Below, in pieces: positions 34,883 to 43,973 of a stretch of DNA of 64,000 nucleotides. The DNA is from JAWQFO01 sp033436665 (GTDB lineage Bacteria > Pseudomonadota > Alphaproteobacteria > Rhodobacterales > Rhodobacteraceae). The translations under genes were made by a program, and so were the position numbers. The number at the start of each line of letters is the position of its first letter. Position 1 is the stretch's first letter. The stretch covers positions 828,250-892,249 of the forward strand of contig NZ_JAWQFO010000001.1 of NCBI RefSeq assembly GCF_033436665.1, written 5' to 3'. Under the pieces are notes generated by a model, which was not told the DNA's origin, searched no databases, and worked only from the letters and a program-made list of their open reading frames with translations.

Positions 34883-37756
34883 CTATCCATCGAGAAGCTG
34901 GTCCAACAAGCGCGCGACATGGATCGCCCGTCGCGGCGTACCGTCGGCGATCTGGTGACGACAGGAGGTGCCGTCGGCGACGATGATCGCGTCCTGCGGG
35001 GCCGCCGCCAGCGCCGGGAAGAGATCGAGGTTCGCCATCTTCAGCGAGACGTCGATGGTGTCGGGCGCATAGCCGAAGGCTCCGGCCATGCCGCAGCATC
35101 CGCTGTCGATCAGGGTGACGCTGGCTTTGGGAATACGTTCCAGCAGCGCGATCATCGGCGACACGGCATCATGCGCCTTCTGGTGGCAATGGCCGTGAAC
35201 ATGAATGGGCTGCCGGACGGGTTTCAGCGGCAGATCGGGTTGCTGGGACAGAAACTCCTCGAAGGTCATCGTCGCCTTGGCCAGCGCCTCGGCCTCCGGG
35301 CCGGGACAAAGTGCCAGAAATTCGTCCCGGAAGGTCAGGATCGACGAGGGTTCAAGGCCGATCACCGGCACCCCGCGCGCGACTGCATCCCGTGTCGCGT
35401 CGATGACGCGCCAAGCCTCCGCGCGGGCCTCCTCGACGCAGCCGACCGCCAGCAGCGTCCGACCGCAGTCGAGCGCCCGGCCCGACCCGTCCCGCGCCAC
35501 GACGATGCGCAGCCCGGCGGCGCGCAGAACGCGCAGGGCCGCGCGCAGGTTCTCGGGCTCGAAATGCCGGTTGAAGACGTCCGCGAACAGCAGCACGTCC
35601 GGGATGTCGTCCTGCGCCTCGGCGTCGCGGAACGGATCGGGCGACCAAACCGGCAGGCTGCGCCGGCGCGAAACGCCGATGGGTCTTTCGGCAAGTGCGC
35701 GCAGCGATCCGATCCGGTTGCGCAGGTTCATCATCCCAGCGACCTTCGCCGCATAGGGTGCATAGCGCGGAAGGTACCCCACCAGCTTCTCGGCCAGCGT
35801 TAGCCCGGATGCCTTACGCCGCGCCGCCAGCACCTCGATCTTCATCCGCGCCATGTCGACGCCGGTCGGACACTCGCGGCGGCAGGCCTTGCAGGAGACG
35901 CAGAGCTTCATCGTCTCGGCCATCGCGTCTGAGGCCAGCCCGCCCGGGATCTGACCGCTGATGACAAAACGCAGCGTGTTAGCCCGTCCGCGGGTCACGT
36001 CGCGTTCGTTCCGTGTCGCCCGGAAAGACGGGCACATCACACCGCTCTTCAGCTTCCGGCAGGCGCCGTTGTTGTTGCACATCTCGACCGCACCCTGGAA
36101 ACCGCCTGCGGCACCGGGCCAGGCCGACCAGTCGAGCGCGGTCTCGAACTCGGGCACCGCGTAATCCGGCCCGTACCGGAACAGCCGTCGATCATCCATC
36201 GCCGGCGCCCGCACGATCTTGCCCGGGTTCATAAGGCCCTGCGGGTCGAAGCGGTCCTTGACCTCTTCGAAGGCCCGGACGACGCGCGGCCCGAACATCG
36301 TTTCGTGAAACTCCGACCGCACGATGCCGTCGCCATGCTCGCCGGAATGCGAGCCCTTGTAGCGCCGGACCAGCTCGAACGCCTCTTCGGCGATCGCCCG
36401 CATCGTGCGCACATCCTTGTCCTGACGCATGTTCAGGACCGGGCGCACATGCAGGCAGCCCACCGAGGCATGGGCGTACCAGGTGCCCTTGGTGCCATGC
36501 CGCGCGAAAATGTCGGTCAGGCCTTGCGTGTATTCGGCGAGGTCAGGCAGCGCGACGGCGCAATCCTCGACGAAGGAGATCGGCTTGCCTGCCTCTTTCA
36601 TCGACATCATCACGTTCAGGCCGGACTTGCGATACTCCGCGATTGCCGCTTGCAACGCATCGTCGATCACGGGCACGACGCCGCCCCAACGGTCGCCGGT
36701 CTTGTCGAAATCGAATCCGAGATCACCCATGAGCAGCGCAAGCGCCGCCAGCTTCGCCGCGTTCGCGGGCTGGCTGCCTTCGGCGAATTCGACCAGCAGC
36801 AGCGCGGCCGGGTCGCCCTGAACAAAGGCTTCTATGGTCTTGCGGAACAGCGGGATGTCGCGGCCCAGCGCGATCATCGTATCGTCGATCAGCTCGACGG
36901 CCTGCGGGTTCAGCGTCACGAGGTGCTGCGCGGCATCCATCGCGGCGTAGAAGTTCGGGAAATGGCAGATGCCGGTCACCTTCTCGCCCGGCAGCCGCGC
37001 GAGGCTCAGTTCCAGCTCGGTGAAATAGGCCAGCGTGCCTTCGGATCCCACGAGAAGCTGCGCCATGTTCACGTCGTTGCCGGTCAGCGCGTCGATGTTG
37101 TATCCGCCCACGCGCCGCAGAACCTTGGGAAACCGCGCGTCGATCTCCTCGGCCTCCCGGCGACCCAGGGCGCGCATGTCCGAAACCAGTTCGGCATAAG
37201 GCCCCGGTTCGGGATCATCACCGTTGAATCGCGCCCGGCTGCCGTCGGGCAGGATCGCCGAGATCGCCCTGACGTTGTCGCGCATGATTCCGTACCGCAA
37301 AGATTTTCCGCCTGAAGAGTTGTTTGCCGCCATCCCGCCCAGCGTGCAGCGCGAGGCGGTGGAGGGATCGACGGGAAACCACAGCCCATGCGGCTTCAAG
37401 GCCCGGTTCAGCTCGTCCAGAACAAGGCCCGGTTCGACCCGTGCGGTCATCGCTTCGGGATCGACCTCGAGGATCCGGTTGAAGTGGCGCGTGTTGTCCA
37501 GCACCACGGCCCGGTTCACGGTCTGCCCGCATTGCGAGGTTCCGCCGCCGCGCGGCAGCACCGGCGTTCCGGTTTCGCGGGCGACGCCCATCGCAGCCTC
37601 GACGTCCTCGACCGAACGCGGAAGGACCACCGCCTCCGGCACCATCTGGTAGATCGACGCGTCGGTTGCGTATCGCGCGCGCGAGGCATCGTCGGACAGC
37701 ACGTCCCCTGCCAACGCGGACACCAGACGCGCGCCAAGGTCGGCATTTTGCTGCAT
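34883..37756 (-). CDS. FAD-binding and Fe-S-binding 2-hydroxyacid dehydrogenase (YdiJ-like)
   Basis: A 957-residue fusion. The N-terminal PCMH-type FAD domain has VLPRGGGTSQCGQTV near residue 65 and the ASRCTLGGMAANNSSGGKSLRYG motif; the FAD-oxidase C domain follows; then Fe-S motifs (CNNNGACRKL, CVSCKACRRECP) and a C-terminal CCG domain (HGHCHQKAH, DSGCCGMAGAFGY). Members oxidise D-lactate, D-2-hydroxyglutarate or similar acids and pass electrons to quinone. I use the ATG at 37756 behind GAGGGGG. It leads the operon and diverges from the aminotransferase. Confidence 0.93.
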   Translation of the reverse strand: MQQNADLGARLVSALAGDVLSDDASRARYATDASIYQMVPEAVVLPRSVEDVEAAMGVARETGTPVLPRGGGTSQCGQTVNRAVVLDNTRHFNRILEVDPEAMTARVEPGLVLDELNRALKPHGLWFPVDPSTASRCTLGGMAANNSSGGKSLRYGIMRDNVRAISAILPDGSRARFNGDDPEPGPYAELVSDMRALGRREAEEIDARFPKVLRRVGGYNIDALTGNDVNMAQLLVGSEGTLAYFTELELSLARLPGEKVTGICHFPNFYAAMDAAQHLVTLNPQAVELIDDTMIALGRDIPLFRKTIEAFVQGDPAALLLVEFAEGSQPANAAKLAALALLMGDLGFDFDKTGDRWGGVVPVIDDALQAAIAEYRKSGLNVMMSMKEAGKPISFVEDCAVALPDLAEYTQGLTDIFARHGTKGTWYAHASVGCLHVRPVLNMRQDKDVRTMRAIAEEAFELVRRYKGSHSGEHGDGIVRSEFHETMFGPRVVRAFEEVKDRFDPQGLMNPGKIVRAPAMDDRRLFRYGPDYAVPEFETALDWSAWPGAAGGFQGAVEMCNNNGACRKLKSGVMCPSFRATRNERDVTRGRANTLRFVISGQIPGGLASDAMAETMKLCVSCKACRRECPTGVDMARMKIEVLAARRKASGLTLAEKLVGYLPRYAPYAAKVAGMMNLRNRIGSLRALAERPIGVSRRRSLPVWSPDPFRDAEAQDDIPDVLLFADVFNRHFEPENLRAALRVLRAAGLRIVVARDGSGRALDCGRTLLAVGCVEEARAEAWRVIDATRDAVARGVPVIGLEPSSILTFRDEFLALCPGPEAEALAKATMTFEEFLSQQPDLPLKPVRQPIHVHGHCHQKAHDAVSPMIALLERIPKASVTLIDSGCCGMAGAFGYAPDTIDVSLKMANLDLFPALAAAPQDAIIVADGTSCRHQIADGTPRRAIHVARLLDQLLDG

Positions 37757-37820
37757 GGTTGCGTGCCCCCTCGCCCGGTTCGGACCTCGCATCGGCGGTC
37801 GGGATTTCCTGTTGACTGAG

Positions 37821-37834
37821 TTATGAATTCATAA
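37821..37834. promoter_or_regulatory. perfect 14-nt palindrome, candidate GntR operator
   Basis: TTATGAATTCATAA in the 137-nt region between the divergent dehydrogenase (minus) and aminotransferase (plus) genes. It is AT-rich and fully symmetric, the form expected for a dimeric FCD-type GntR regulator. A TTGACT and a TTGACA hexamer flank it. Confidence 0.6.
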
Positions 37835-37893
37835 TTACGTTTTGACAACGCCAAATGTCGCCGGGGCGGAGTCCCGGGAAAGGACCGAACACG

Positions 37894-39081
37894 ATGCGCC
37901 AGGCAGGCCGACACTTCTTGCAGATCCCGGGACCGAGCGCCGTTCCCGACCGCATCCTGAAAGCCATCGGCCAGCAGACCATCGACCACCGCGGGCCCGA
38001 CTTCGCGGCGGTGGGGTTAAAGGCGCTGGAGGGCATGAAGACGATCTTCAAGACCGATCAGCATGTCGTCATCTACCCCTCGTCCGGGACGGGCGCCTGG
38101 GAGGCGGCGCTGGTCAACACCCTGTCGCCGGGCGAAAAGGTGCTGATGTTCGAGACCGGACATTTCGCGACGCTCTGGAACAAGATGGCACGCCGGATCG
38201 GGCTGGAGCCGGAGTTCCTTGAAGGCGACTGGCGCGGCGGCGCGGAACCCGACCGGATCGAGGCGCGCCTGCGCGAGGACAAGAATCACGCGATCAAGGC
38301 GGTTTGCGTGGTACACAACGAAACCTCGACCGGATCCGTCTCGCCCATCGCCGAGGTGCGCAAGGCGATCGACGCCGCCGGTCACCCGGCCCTGCTGATG
38401 GTCGATTCGATCTCGGGCCTCGCCTCGATCGACTTCCGCTTCGACGAGTGGGGCGTCGATGTTTGTGTCGCCGGCTCGCAGAAGGGCCTCATGCTGCCGC
38501 CCGGCCTGGGGTTCAACGCCGTCAGCGACAAGGCGCTGGAACACGCGAAATCCGTGACCATGCCGCGCAGCTACTGGGACTGGCAGGACATGGTCGGTCC
38601 GAATGCCAAGAGGTATTTTCCCTACACGCCCGCCACCAACCTGCTTTACGGTCTCAACGAGGCCGTCGACATGCTGCACGAAGAAGGGCTCGACAACGTC
38701 TTTGCGCGCCATGCCCGGCACGGCGCCGCGACCCGCGCGGCTGTGCGGGCCTGGGGGCTCGACGTGCTCTGCGCCCGGCAGGGCCAGGAATCGGGCGTGT
38801 TGACTGCCGTCGTCATGCCCGAGGGCCACTCCGCCGACGCCTTCCGGGCGACCACGCTCGAGCATTACGACATCTCGCTCGGCAACGGCCTGTCGAAGGT
38901 GGCCGACAAGGTGTTCCGCATCGGGCACCTCGGCGATTTCAACGACCTGATGCTGATGGCGACGCTCTCGGGCGTCGAGATGGGCCTGGCACAGGCCGGC
39001 GTGCCTCACGACGCGGGTGGCGCACAGGCGGCAATGGAGCATCTGATAAAGACATCGCAAGAGCGGTTCGCCGCTGAGTAA
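37894..39081 (+). CDS. class V aminotransferase, serine/aspartate-glyoxylate type
   Basis: A 395-residue PLP enzyme of the SgaA family. It has FLQIPGPSAVPDRIL at the N terminus, TIDHRGPDF, PSSGTGAWEAAL, HNETSTGS, DSISGLAS and the Schiff-base lysine in AGSQKGLMLPPG near residue 205. Relatives transfer the amino group of serine or aspartate to glyoxylate, as in the serine cycle or the beta-hydroxyaspartate cycle. No other enzymes of those cycles are adjacent, so the amino donor is uncertain. It is the first gene of the TRAP operon; ATG at 37894 preferred. Confidence 0.88.
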   Translation: MRQAGRHFLQIPGPSAVPDRILKAIGQQTIDHRGPDFAAVGLKALEGMKTIFKTDQHVVIYPSSGTGAWEAALVNTLSPGEKVLMFETGHFATLWNKMARRIGLEPEFLEGDWRGGAEPDRIEARLREDKNHAIKAVCVVHNETSTGSVSPIAEVRKAIDAAGHPALLMVDSISGLASIDFRFDEWGVDVCVAGSQKGLMLPPGLGFNAVSDKALEHAKSVTMPRSYWDWQDMVGPNAKRYFPYTPATNLLYGLNEAVDMLHEEGLDNVFARHARHGAATRAAVRAWGLDVLCARQGQESGVLTAVVMPEGHSADAFRATTLEHYDISLGNGLSKVADKVFRIGHLGDFNDLMLMATLSGVEMGLAQAGVPHDAGGAQAAMEHLIKTSQERFAAE

Positions 39082-39118
39082 CGCCTCCGGGAGGGAGGCA
39101 CAGAGGGAGGAAGAACCA

Positions 39119-40099
39119 ATGACACTGAGAGCGACGCTACTGGCCAGCGCGGCCGCGATCGCCCTGCCGCTGACGGCAACTGCAGCCGACCTGACGCTGC
39201 GCTTCGGGCATGTCGGCAACCCGGGCTCGCTGTTCGAGGCCTCGGTCGATGCCTTCGCCGAATGCGCGAACGGCAAACTCGGCGACCGGGCCGAGGTACA
39301 GACCTTCGGGTCGAGCCAGCTCGGCAACGACCGCGAATTGCTGCAGAAGCTCAAGCTTGGACAGGTCGACTTCGCCCTGCCCTCCTCGGTGATGTCCTCG
39401 GTCGCGCCAGAGTTCGGCGTCTTCGAGATGCCCTATATCGTTCAGGACCGCGACCACATGCGCCGGATCCAGGAAGAGCTGGGCGACACCTTCCAGGAAG
39501 CCGCCCAGAGCCAGGGCTACCGGATCATCGGTTACTTCGAGAACGGCTTCCGCCATATCACCAACAATACCAGGGCCATCAACGTGCCCGCCGATCTCGA
39601 GGGCATCAAGCTGCGCACACCCAACGGCGAGTGGCGCGTGAAGATGTTCCAGCTCTATGGCGCGAACCCGACGCCGATGGCGTTCTCGGAGGTGTTCACG
39701 GCACTGCAGACCAAGGTGATCGACGGGCAGGAAAACCCCTACGCCCAGATCGCCTCGGCCAAATTCCAGGAGGTGCAGGAGTATCTCTCGGTCACCGGTC
39801 ACGTCTACACGCCGGCCTACATCCTCGTTGGCGAGAACCAGTGGCAGAAACTGCCCGAGGACGTCCGCGCCGATCTGGAAGCCTGCGGATCGGAGACCCA
39901 GGACTTTGTCTACGATCATGCCGCCAAGCTCGAGACCGACCTGCTCGAGGTGATCCGCGAGGCCGGTGTCGAGGTCAACGAGGCCGACAAGCAGGCCTTC
40001 ATCGACGCCTCCGCGCCGATTTACGAGGAGTTCTCGAACACCGTCGAGGGCGGTGCCGAACTTATCGAGCGCATGCAGAGCGCCGCCTCCGGGTCCTGA
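39119..40099 (+). CDS. TRAP transporter solute-binding protein DctP
   Basis: A 326-residue periplasmic receptor with signal peptide (about residues 1-22, ending ATA-ADLTL). The family marks are present: LRFGHVGNPGS, the FFENG-like GYFENGFRHIT and the ligand-contacting region DLEGIKLRTPNGEWR with the conserved arginine near residue 165. It captures an organic acid for the DctQM permease. Strong ribosome site GGGAGGA. Confidence 0.94.
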   Translation: MTLRATLLASAAAIALPLTATAADLTLRFGHVGNPGSLFEASVDAFAECANGKLGDRAEVQTFGSSQLGNDRELLQKLKLGQVDFALPSSVMSSVAPEFGVFEMPYIVQDRDHMRRIQEELGDTFQEAAQSQGYRIIGYFENGFRHITNNTRAINVPADLEGIKLRTPNGEWRVKMFQLYGANPTPMAFSEVFTALQTKVIDGQENPYAQIASAKFQEVQEYLSVTGHVYTPAYILVGENQWQKLPEDVRADLEACGSETQDFVYDHAAKLETDLLEVIREAGVEVNEADKQAFIDASAPIYEEFSNTVEGGAELIERMQSAASGS

Positions 40100-40205
40100 T
40101 CACTCCAGCGCAGGGGGCCGCAAACGGCCCCCTGCCCGCCTCGGCCCCGCCGCAGATGCCGGGCTGCATGACCACCGCGGGCCGCTTGCCCGGCAGAGAC
40201 CCGAC

Positions 40206-40748
40206 ATGCTCGACACAGTGCGCAGGTTCTTCGAGGGCGTCCTCGAAAATTTCGTGATCTTCCTGATGGTCATCCTCACGGCGGTCGTGGTGGTGGCCGT
40301 GATCTACCGCCTGATCGGCTCCAGCCTCGCATGGTACGACGAGGTCGCGGCGATCCTGCTGGCGTGGATCACCTACTACGGCTCGGCGCTGGCGGTCTTG
40401 CGGCGCCGGCACATCGGCTTTGACTCCGTGCTGCTGTCGATCCGCATGCCATTGCGGATGTGGGCGGTGGCCCTGGCCGAGGCGATCACCGCCGGCTTCT
40501 TCGTGCTGCTGGCCTGGGCCGGCTACACCGTGATGACAATCCTGGGCGGCATGTCGCTGGTGTCGATCACCTGGGTGCCGGTCAGCTTCACCCAATCGGT
40601 CATCCCGATCGGGGCGACGCTCTTCGTGATCTGCCAGGTCCTCAGCCTGCCCGAATACTGGCGCAAGACCGCGCGCGGCGTGTCGCTGGAGCACGCCGAG
40701 ATCGAGGAAGAGGTCGAGACCGAGATGAAGAAAGCGGGGAACGCCTGA
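40206..40748 (+). CDS. TRAP transporter small permease DctQ
   Basis: A 180-residue four-helix membrane protein with the family segment EVAAILLAWITYYGSALAVLRRRHIGFD near residue 45. It bridges receptor and large permease. Start at the ATG at 40206. Its TGA overlaps the next ATG by 1 nt, so translation is coupled. Confidence 0.92.
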   Translation: MLDTVRRFFEGVLENFVIFLMVILTAVVVVAVIYRLIGSSLAWYDEVAAILLAWITYYGSALAVLRRRHIGFDSVLLSIRMPLRMWAVALAEAITAGFFVLLAWAGYTVMTILGGMSLVSITWVPVSFTQSVIPIGATLFVICQVLSLPEYWRKTARGVSLEHAEIEEEVETEMKKAGNA

Positions 40749-42028
40749 TGCTGATGCTGGGCATCTTCGTCGCCATGGTCGTGATGATCTGTCTCAACGT
40801 GCCGATCGCCGTTGCGCTCGCCGTCTCCGCGATCCTCGGCCTGCTGGCGCTGGAAGGGTCGGGATCGCTGGTGAACGTCGCACTCGACATGTACGGCGGC
40901 GCCACCAAGTTCTCGCTGATCGCGATCCCGATGTTCGTGCTGGCCGGCGCGATCATGAATGCCGGCGGCATCACCGACAGGCTGATCAACTTCGTCGCGG
41001 CGCTCATCGGCTTCGTCCGCGGCGGGCTTGCCCATGTCAACATCGGTGTTTCGCTGTTTTTCGCCGAGATCTCCGGCTCGGCCGTGGCCGACGTCGCAGC
41101 GATGGGTTCGGTGATGATCCCGCAGATGAAGAAACGCGGCTACTCCGGCGCGCTGTCGGCGGCGGTCACGTCGTCCTCGGCCTCGCTTGCCATCATCATC
41201 CCGCCCTCGATCCCGATGATCCTCTATGCCACCTCCGCCAATGTCTCGGTCGAGCAACTGTTCGTCGCCGGCGTGATCCCGGGGCTGATGGGCGCTGCGG
41301 GTCTGATGGGGGTCGCCTACTACTTTGCCGTGCGCTACGACCTGCCGCGCGAAGAGGCGTTCTCGGGCCGGCGCCTGTGGACTGCTTTCGTCGACGCGCT
41401 GCCGACCTTCGCGCTGCCGGTGATCATCCTGGGCGGCATCTTCGGCGGCTACGTGACCGCGACCGAAGCGGCAGGCCTTGCCGTGCTGGCCGCCATCGCG
41501 ATCAGCCTGTGGTACCGGCAGGTCGACCTGAAGCACCTGCGTCAGTCGATGCTCGACGGCGGAATGCAGACCGCGGTGGTGATGCTGCTGGTCGCGGCCT
41601 CGGTCGTCATGGGCGGGTTCCTGACCCGGGCGCAATATCCCCAGGAACTTGCCGCTGGCATCCTGTCGATCACCGAGAACAAGTGGCTGATCCTGCTGAT
41701 CCTCAACTTCTTCTTCCTCGTGATCGGCTTTTTCCTGCACTCGGCCGCTGCCATCATCCTCGTGGTGCCGATCGTCATTCCGCTGATCGACGCGGCGGGC
41801 ATCAACCCGATCCACTTCGGCCTCGTGGTGACGCTCAACCTCGCCATCGGCCAGCAGACCCCGCCCGTGGCCAGCGTCCTGATCACCGCCTGCGCGGTGG
41901 CGCGCGCCAACATCTGGGACGTAACCAAGGTCAACATCTACTTCATCGCGGTCCTGCTGACCGTTCTGCTGATGTGTACCTATATCCCCGCAATCCCGCT
42001 ATTCCTGGTCGACTACTTCTACAACTGA
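40748..42028 (+). CDS. TRAP transporter large permease DctM
   Basis: A 426-residue twelve-helix sodium-coupled permease. Family motifs include CLNVPIAVALAVS, FVLAGAIMNAGGITDRL, SGSAVADVAAMG, PPSIPMILYA and QQTPPVASVL. It imports the acid bound by DctP. Last gene of the aminotransferase-TRAP operon; converges with the gene at 42159. Confidence 0.94.
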   Translation: MLMLGIFVAMVVMICLNVPIAVALAVSAILGLLALEGSGSLVNVALDMYGGATKFSLIAIPMFVLAGAIMNAGGITDRLINFVAALIGFVRGGLAHVNIGVSLFFAEISGSAVADVAAMGSVMIPQMKKRGYSGALSAAVTSSSASLAIIIPPSIPMILYATSANVSVEQLFVAGVIPGLMGAAGLMGVAYYFAVRYDLPREEAFSGRRLWTAFVDALPTFALPVIILGGIFGGYVTATEAAGLAVLAAIAISLWYRQVDLKHLRQSMLDGGMQTAVVMLLVAASVVMGGFLTRAQYPQELAAGILSITENKWLILLILNFFFLVIGFFLHSAAAIILVVPIVIPLIDAAGINPIHFGLVVTLNLAIGQQTPPVASVLITACAVARANIWDVTKVNIYFIAVLLTVLLMCTYIPAIPLFLVDYFYN

Positions 42029-42158
42029 GCGGCACGGCGCGGCTTTCGTCGCGAACGGGCTTGAACAAGCTGACCCTAACGGCGCGAGTGCGGGGGTTGC
42101 AGTTGCGCCGGACCAGTGCAACGCCGGCGCCGGGCGCGATACGGGACCGGAGCGACGG

Positions 42159-42734
42159 TCAGTGCGTTCTGTCGCCCCTGGCCATTGCTATGTGGTGCAT
42201 CCGATGGTGATCGCCGGTCGCCATCAGCCCGAAAAACCCGAGCGCCTGAATGCGCGCGACCGCTTCCGCGTCGGGGGCAGTGACGATCCAGACGATATCG
42301 TCCGCAGCGCGTGACACGTCCGAAGACCAGCCCGTTTCGGCCGCCATGAACGGACCGTGCGCGGGAACCATGCGGGACGCGGCCGCGCCGGCGCGCCCTT
42401 TCGTGCCGATCCGCATCCTGATGCCGTTCGGTAAAAGCTCGGAGCGCACGTCGGCACCGATGACAAGCTTGTTCATGTCGACCAGGTGCGTGCGCAGACC
42501 ATCGATGTCGACGCGGCTCCAGTCGGTCGCGGGATCGTCGGACAATATCGCGACGATCTCGATGATCGCGGCGAAGGTGCCGTCTCCGGGCTCGGATGGG
42601 ATGTTCGACGTCTCCCGCTCTGCCACCGGGTGACCGGCAAGGCCTTCATGGGTCGCGTGCTGCGCAGCCGAGGGCGCCGGCATCAGGGAAATGAGTCCCA
42701 TCGCCAGTGCAAGCAGTTGAGAGAAATTGCGCAT
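42159..42734 (-). CDS. periplasmic His-rich hypothetical protein
   Basis: I do not recognise a family. The 191-residue protein has a signal peptide (MRNFSQLLALAMGLISLMPAPSAAQ) and a strong ribosome site (AAGGAG) before the ATG at 42734. Histidines cluster at both ends (QHATHEGLAGH and DHHRMHH), suggesting metal binding. A central part DIDGLRTHLVDMNKLVIGADV resembles proteins seen near copper or nitrogen-oxide genes, but I cannot name it. It is divergent from the Crp/Fnr regulator and 0.8 kb from the copper operon. Confidence 0.75.
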   Translation of the reverse strand: MRNFSQLLALAMGLISLMPAPSAAQHATHEGLAGHPVAERETSNIPSEPGDGTFAAIIEIVAILSDDPATDWSRVDIDGLRTHLVDMNKLVIGADVRSELLPNGIRMRIGTKGRAGAAASRMVPAHGPFMAAETGWSSDVSRAADDIVWIVTAPDAEAVARIQALGFFGLMATGDHHRMHHIAMARGDRTH

Positions 42735-42782
42735 CGAGCACTCCTTTCGGAACAATCTAGCCAAACTGGCGTCGCGCCGAAT

Positions 42783-42796
42783 ATGATCGCGATCAT
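42783..42796. promoter_or_regulatory. FNR/NNR-like palindrome
   Basis: ATGATCGCGATCAT, a perfect palindrome that matches the TTGAT-N4-ATCAA site of Crp/Fnr-type regulators except for the outermost bases. It overlaps the start region of the Crp/Fnr gene and lies 49 nt before the divergent periplasmic gene. Confidence 0.5.
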
Positions 42797-43439
42797 GTCG
42801 GCATTGGAATTTTTCGAGCGCCTCGAACGCGCTTGCCCACCGGGCGCCCTCCGCCTCGTCACGCTTGAGCCGGGCCAGGCTCTGTTCCGCCAGGGTGACG
42901 CGGCCCCCGGGCTCCCGCTACTGACCGATGGTCGGGTCGATCTCCTCCGCCACACGGAAACCGGGCGCAGTGTCCGGATCCACGTGGCGCACAAGGGCGA
43001 GACATTTGCGGAGGCCTCGATCTTCGTCGAACGCTGCCATTGCGATGCCGTCGCGGCGGCAGCATCCCGGGTGCGCATTCTGCCGAAACGCTTCGTCCGC
43101 AGCGCTATCGAGGCGCAGCCGGATCTTGGCGAGGTCTTCAGCCTGCATCTCGCGCGATCCTTGATGACGGCCCGACGCCTCCTCGAGTTGCGGGCGATCA
43201 CGCCTCTCACCGAACGCGCCCTCGCCCGGATGAGCGATCTCGCGGATGCGACCGGCGCCTTGCCGCGCACGACAAGTCTGACGTCGATCGCGGCTGATCT
43301 CGACGTCACGCCGCCCGCGCTATACCGCGCCATCGCGGCACTCGAGAAACGCGGCATTCTCAGCAGGCCGGACCGCGGACGGGTCTGTCTGATCCTTGCG
43401 TCGGAACATGAGACACCTGAGCCCGAGGATCCAACGTGA
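42783..43439 (+). CDS. Crp/Fnr-family transcriptional regulator
   Basis: A 218-residue regulator: cyclic-nucleotide-binding-like beta barrel (residues about 10-120), a dimer helix, and a helix-turn-helix DNA-binding domain (SLTSIAADLDVTPPALYRAIAALEKRGILSR near residues 165-195). It has no N-terminal four-cysteine cluster, so it is not a classic Fnr oxygen sensor. Starts are possible at 42783 or 42795; the FNR-like palindrome overlaps both, which suggests self-control. Confidence 0.88.
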   Translation: MIAIMSALEFFERLERACPPGALRLVTLEPGQALFRQGDAAPGLPLLTDGRVDLLRHTETGRSVRIHVAHKGETFAEASIFVERCHCDAVAAAASRVRILPKRFVRSAIEAQPDLGEVFSLHLARSLMTARRLLELRAITPLTERALARMSDLADATGALPRTTSLTSIAADLDVTPPALYRAIAALEKRGILSRPDRGRVCLILASEHETPEPEDPT

Positions 43440-43518
43440 CACCCGGCGCAGCTACGTTCGCGCCGTTCTTCATGGGACAGCGCCCTCGCACACCATCACG
43501 TCGAAAGGTCATCCGCCC

Positions 43519-43549
43519 TTGACCTTCCAGCGGCTGGAAGCCTCATATG
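43519..43549 (+). promoter_or_regulatory. MerR-type promoter/operator of the copper operon
   Basis: TTGACC (-35) and CATATG (-10) are 19 nt apart, the long spacer of MerR-regulated promoters. The spacer holds the dyad CCTTCCAGC/GCTGGAAG, a close match to known CueR operators. It precedes cueR by about 22 nt. Confidence 0.8.
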
Positions 43550-43571
43550 GTAGTTTAGGAGGGTCTCGTTG

Positions 43572-43973
43572 ATGAATATCGGAGAGGTCTCGCGCGCCAG
43601 CGGGCTACCGGCGAAGACGATCAGGTACTACGAGGACATCGGCCTTGTGCGACCGGCGCGCGGCGCCAACGGCTATCGCGATTTCAGCGATCAGGATGCG
43701 CACAAGCTGGCGTTTCTGGGCCGGTCCCGGTCGCTCGGGTTCTCGATCGAGGAATGCCGCACGCTCCTGTCGCTCTATGAGGACCGGGACCGCGCCAGCG
43801 CGGATGTGAAAGCGCTGGCCGCCGAACATCTCGACCGTATCGCGCAAAAGATCGACGAGCTGCAGGCGCTGAAATCCACGCTAGAGACCCTCGTCACACG
43901 CTGCCACGGCGACGACCGCCCCGACTGCCCGATCCTGGACGATCTCGCCGGGCGGGATGCCCTGACGGCGTGA
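43572..43973 (+). CDS. cueR: copper-responsive MerR-family regulator CueR
   Basis: A 133-residue MerR protein: winged helix (MNIGEVSRASGLPAKTIRYYEDIGLVRPAR), a long coiled-coil dimer helix (about 75-110) and the metal loop CHGDDRPDC near residue 112 with the C-x7-C spacing that binds Cu(I)/Ag(I) in CueR. The ATG at 43572 follows AGGAGGG. It shares a 4-nt overlap with the next gene, so it controls and leads its own operon. Confidence 0.94.
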   Translation: MNIGEVSRASGLPAKTIRYYEDIGLVRPARGANGYRDFSDQDAHKLAFLGRSRSLGFSIEECRTLLSLYEDRDRASADVKALAAEHLDRIAQKIDELQALKSTLETLVTRCHGDDRPDCPILDDLAGRDALTA

